From: Microcystis viridis FACHB-1342
Lineage (GTDB): Bacteria; Cyanobacteriota; Cyanobacteriia; Cyanobacteriales; Microcystaceae
NCBI RefSeq assembly: GCF_014698335.1
Contig: NZ_JACJSV010000008.1
Coordinates: forward strand, 1 to 64,000
Direction: 5' to 3'
DNA length: 64,000 bases
The position numbers were made by a program, and so were the translations under genes. The notes below the pieces were generated by a model. The model saw nothing but the letters and a program-made list of their open reading frames with translations. It searched no databases and was not told the DNA's origin. Positions 62,618 through 64,000 of this stretch are shown here, one piece after another. How positions within the stretch are numbered: the stretch's first letter is position 1; every line of letters begins with the position of its first letter.

Positions 62618-63042
62618 TGGATATTAGTCACTGTTCTGAATGCAATAATAATAAAATAGTCAAAGTTAAAGAAAATGGGAAAGAATTCATCGTCAATAAT
62701 AATAGTCAGAAATTAATTACTAAGATAAAAATAGATAATTGTTTAATCATCGAGGGAAAAAGATGCGACTGGCTGTTAGAAATTGATAGTCCCTGTAGCT
62801 TGGCTCTTTATATTGAACTCAAGGGTAAAAATATTGAACAAGCTTATGATCAATTATTGTCAACTCTAAATCATTCTTACTTACAAGAAAGACATAAAAA
62901 ATCTAAAAAAGAATGCTATATTGTCGCTTCTAGAGTACCAAAAGCTGGAACCAATGTTCAGGTTTATCAAGCAAGATTAAAGCAATCTCATCCCGAAGTT
63001 AGTTTAAAAGTCAAGTCGATGAAAGCTGAAATCACTATTTAG
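62617..63042 (+). CDS. Small PD-(D/E)XK-like protein coupled to the AAA ATPase
   Basis: A 141-residue protein. A possible nuclease core reads D51 in GKRCDWLLEID, E67-x-K69 in LYIELKGKNIEQ and Gln79 in AYDQLLS, the order D...ExK...Q of PD-(D/E)XK enzymes. Cysteines C6-x2-C9 (HCSECNNN) and C42/C50 might bind metal. The start ATG 62617 overlaps the ATPase stop (TAATG). No named family is recalled, but small proteins with the CDWL...ELKG...A..QL pattern occur as ATPase partners elsewhere. Predicted effector nuclease; untested. Confidence 0.7.
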   Translation: MDISHCSECNNNKIVKVKENGKEFIVNNNSQKLITKIKIDNCLIIEGKRCDWLLEIDSPCSLALYIELKGKNIEQAYDQLLSTLNHSYLQERHKKSKKECYIVASRVPKAGTNVQVYQARLKQSHPEVSLKVKSMKAEITI

Positions 63043-63073
63043 GTTTTTCCCTCAGAAAAAAGCTGAACTAATT

Positions 63074-63198
63074 ATTCCTGTCCCGATTGACAAAATCCCT
63101 GTAAATATATTGCTGGAGTTTATTACTTCGTTGCTTCCCAATTAAATATGGAAGAAATGTATCAACGAGTACGCAATAAAAACGCTGGTATGTTATAA
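63074..63198 (+). pseudogene. Deleted duplicate of the SWIM gene tail
   Basis: The DNA matches two separated parts of the SWIM gene: 60673-60740 (the CPDW...CKHIAGVYYLVASQL coding stretch) fused to 61073-61120 (MEEMYQRVRNKNAG and stop). About 330 bases are missing between them. The fusion stays in frame, but TGG has become TGA within the SWIM motif and His of CKH is Tyr, so it is non-functional. It sits right after the ATPase-nuclease pair. Confidence 0.85.
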
Positions 63199-63207
63199 TT
63201 AGGTAGG

Positions 63208-63281
63208 TGTTTAAAATTGTCTAATACCCCCCTTAGTTAAAAGTAAATTAAGGGTAGATTAAAGGGGGATTAAGGGGGGAT
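63208..63281. repeat. G/C-homopolymer inverted repeat, copy 2
   Basis: It shares with 4098-4150 the leading TTAAAATTGTC word, CCCCCCTTAGTTAA and two GATTAAGGGGGGATC-like units. Here the right arm is duplicated with a variant (AAGGGTAGATTAAAGGGGG). It lies between the SWIM remnant and the TrkA-N gene. Confidence 0.75.
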
Positions 63282-63326
63282 CAGAAGTTTGAAAAATCCT
63301 TCTATTTTTTAAGACAAGCAGAATCT

Positions 63327-64000
63327 ATGAACCAAGAATCTCTCAGCTTTGTCCATGGGAATGTCAAGTTAGCCGATCGCTTTTTAGTCTGTGGATTGGG
63401 TAGTCTCGGACAACACTGCGTCAAGTCTTTAAAAGAGTTTGGGGTTAGCGTCGTCGGTATCGAACTAATACAGCCTCCCAGTTGGGAAATTAATGATTTT
63501 CCCGATTTATTAGAGGAAATAATTATCGGTGATTGTCGTCAAAAAAACATTTTAGCAAGAGCGGGAATTGATCGCTGTCGGGCTGCTTTAATTGTCACCA
63601 GTGATGAGCGAATTAATGCCACTACTGCCCTAATTATTCGGCAATTAAATCCCCTTACCCGCTTAGTGGTGCGTTCTTCTAAAGATAATCTCAATCAGCT
63701 ACTCAAGGAACGTTTAGGCAATTTTATCGCCTATGAACCCACCCAACTACCCGCCAATGCCTTTGCTTTAGCCACATTAGGCACGGAAACCCTCGGTTTT
63801 TTGCATCTCGACGGTCAGAAATTGCGGATTATCCAGAGACAAATTAGCCCCGAAGATGGTTTACTCGATCGCTTTTTAGGTGATTTAAATACTCCCACCC
63901 GTCGTCTGTTAGCACACACAGCCCCCGATGAACCTTTAAGGGCCGGATTTTATCAATGGTCTCCCACCACCACTATCGGGGCAGGTGATACCATTACCAC
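63327..64000 (+). CDS. TrkA-N/RCK domain protein (partial, cut by window edge)
   Basis: ATG 63327 opens a frame that runs to the edge without a stop (224 residues visible). The first Rossmann domain has the FLVCGLGSLGQHCVKSLKEF nucleotide loop (GxGxxG), GDCRQKNILARAGIDRCRAAL and AALIVTSDERINATTALIIRQLNP, typical of the RCK/KTN (TrkA-N) regulatory domain of K+ channels and transporters. The start begins directly in cytoplasmic sequence (MNQESLSFVHGNVKLADR). A second domain with DGQKLRIIQRQI seems to begin near residue 155. K+ transport regulation is likely; the full architecture is not visible. Confidence 0.83.
   Translation, partial: MNQESLSFVHGNVKLADRFLVCGLGSLGQHCVKSLKEFGVSVVGIELIQPPSWEINDFPDLLEEIIIGDCRQKNILARAGIDRCRAALIVTSDERINATTALIIRQLNPLTRLVVRSSKDNLNQLLKERLGNFIAYEPTQLPANAFALATLGTETLGFLHLDGQKLRIIQRQISPEDGLLDRFLGDLNTPTRRLLAHTAPDEPLRAGFYQWSPTTTIGAGDTIT

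Noticed and set aside
1-64000. tRNA, rRNA, tmRNA or a replication origin
   Set aside because: I scanned for T-loop-like GGTTCRANNCC words, rRNA-like conserved blocks and DnaA-box clusters and saw none; a covariance-model scan (tRNAscan-SE, Infernal) would be the decisive test.

Overview
The window is chromosomal DNA of a cyanobacterium, most likely Microcystis or a close relative. The evidence is psaL-psaI (photosystem I), ndhN (NDH-1), the zwf-opcA pair, a SphR-SphS-PhoU phosphate operon, HIP1-type GCGATCGC words, Uma2, DUF29 and DUF3616 proteins, heptanucleotide tandem arrays and many remnants of mobile DNA. The genus is an inference; the phylum is secure. No rRNA, tRNA or CRISPR array was seen.

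Layout. 1-650: two abutting transposase remnants (IS30, then TnpB). 0.66-12.6 kb: metabolic and regulatory core with YciI, a 2H phosphoesterase, glcD, a creatininase-family protein, sphR-sphS-phoU, an ABC permease, an unlisted 37-residue membrane protein with a strong ribosome binding site divergent from ndhN, gltX and pfkA. 12.6-21.5 kb: accessory stretch with a PEP-CTERM protein, a decayed HigBA-type toxin-antitoxin locus carrying a small inverted-repeat element, a ROK kinase, three tandem DUF29 genes, a zinc-ribbon protein, a phosphotransferase and a two-gene AAA ATPase/TOPRIM-like module. 21.7-37 kb: cobN, a hybrid histidine kinase, psaL-psaI, uspA, pgk, Uma2, zwf-opcA and an SLH protein, separated by heptamer arrays. 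37-49 kb: tamB, a GNAT acetyltransferase, a hydrogenase-type protease, mscS, a saccharopine dehydrogenase-like protein and a histidine kinase with a degenerate ATPase domain. 49-57 kb: a co-directional envelope-related cluster (GHL10 hydrolase, membrane protein, muramidase/L,D-transpeptidase-like protein, broken SH3 gene, lipoprotein, coiled-coil protein, DUF3616). 57-64 kb: SNF2 helicase plus SWIM protein, a second AAA ATPase coupled to a small PD-(D/E)XK-like protein, a deleted copy of the SWIM gene tail, and the start of a TrkA-N protein cut by the window edge.

The most interesting points are: (1) two compact ATPase-plus-nuclease-like operons with the look of defence modules (19.5-21.4 kb and 61.3-63.0 kb), the second bracketed by an intact SWIM gene and a deleted SWIM duplicate; (2) a small non-autonomous element (GGCTCT...AGAGCC, 133-147 bp) with 7-bp target duplications at two sites, where removing the element restores the interrupted antitoxin frame in one case and an interrupted intergenic repeat in the other; (3) heptamer arrays that run right up to the start codons of opcA and of the hybrid kinase; and (4) the envelope/lysis-like cluster.

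Coding starts were moved from the longest frame where a ribosome binding site, an ATG or family length supported a downstream start; each case is stated.
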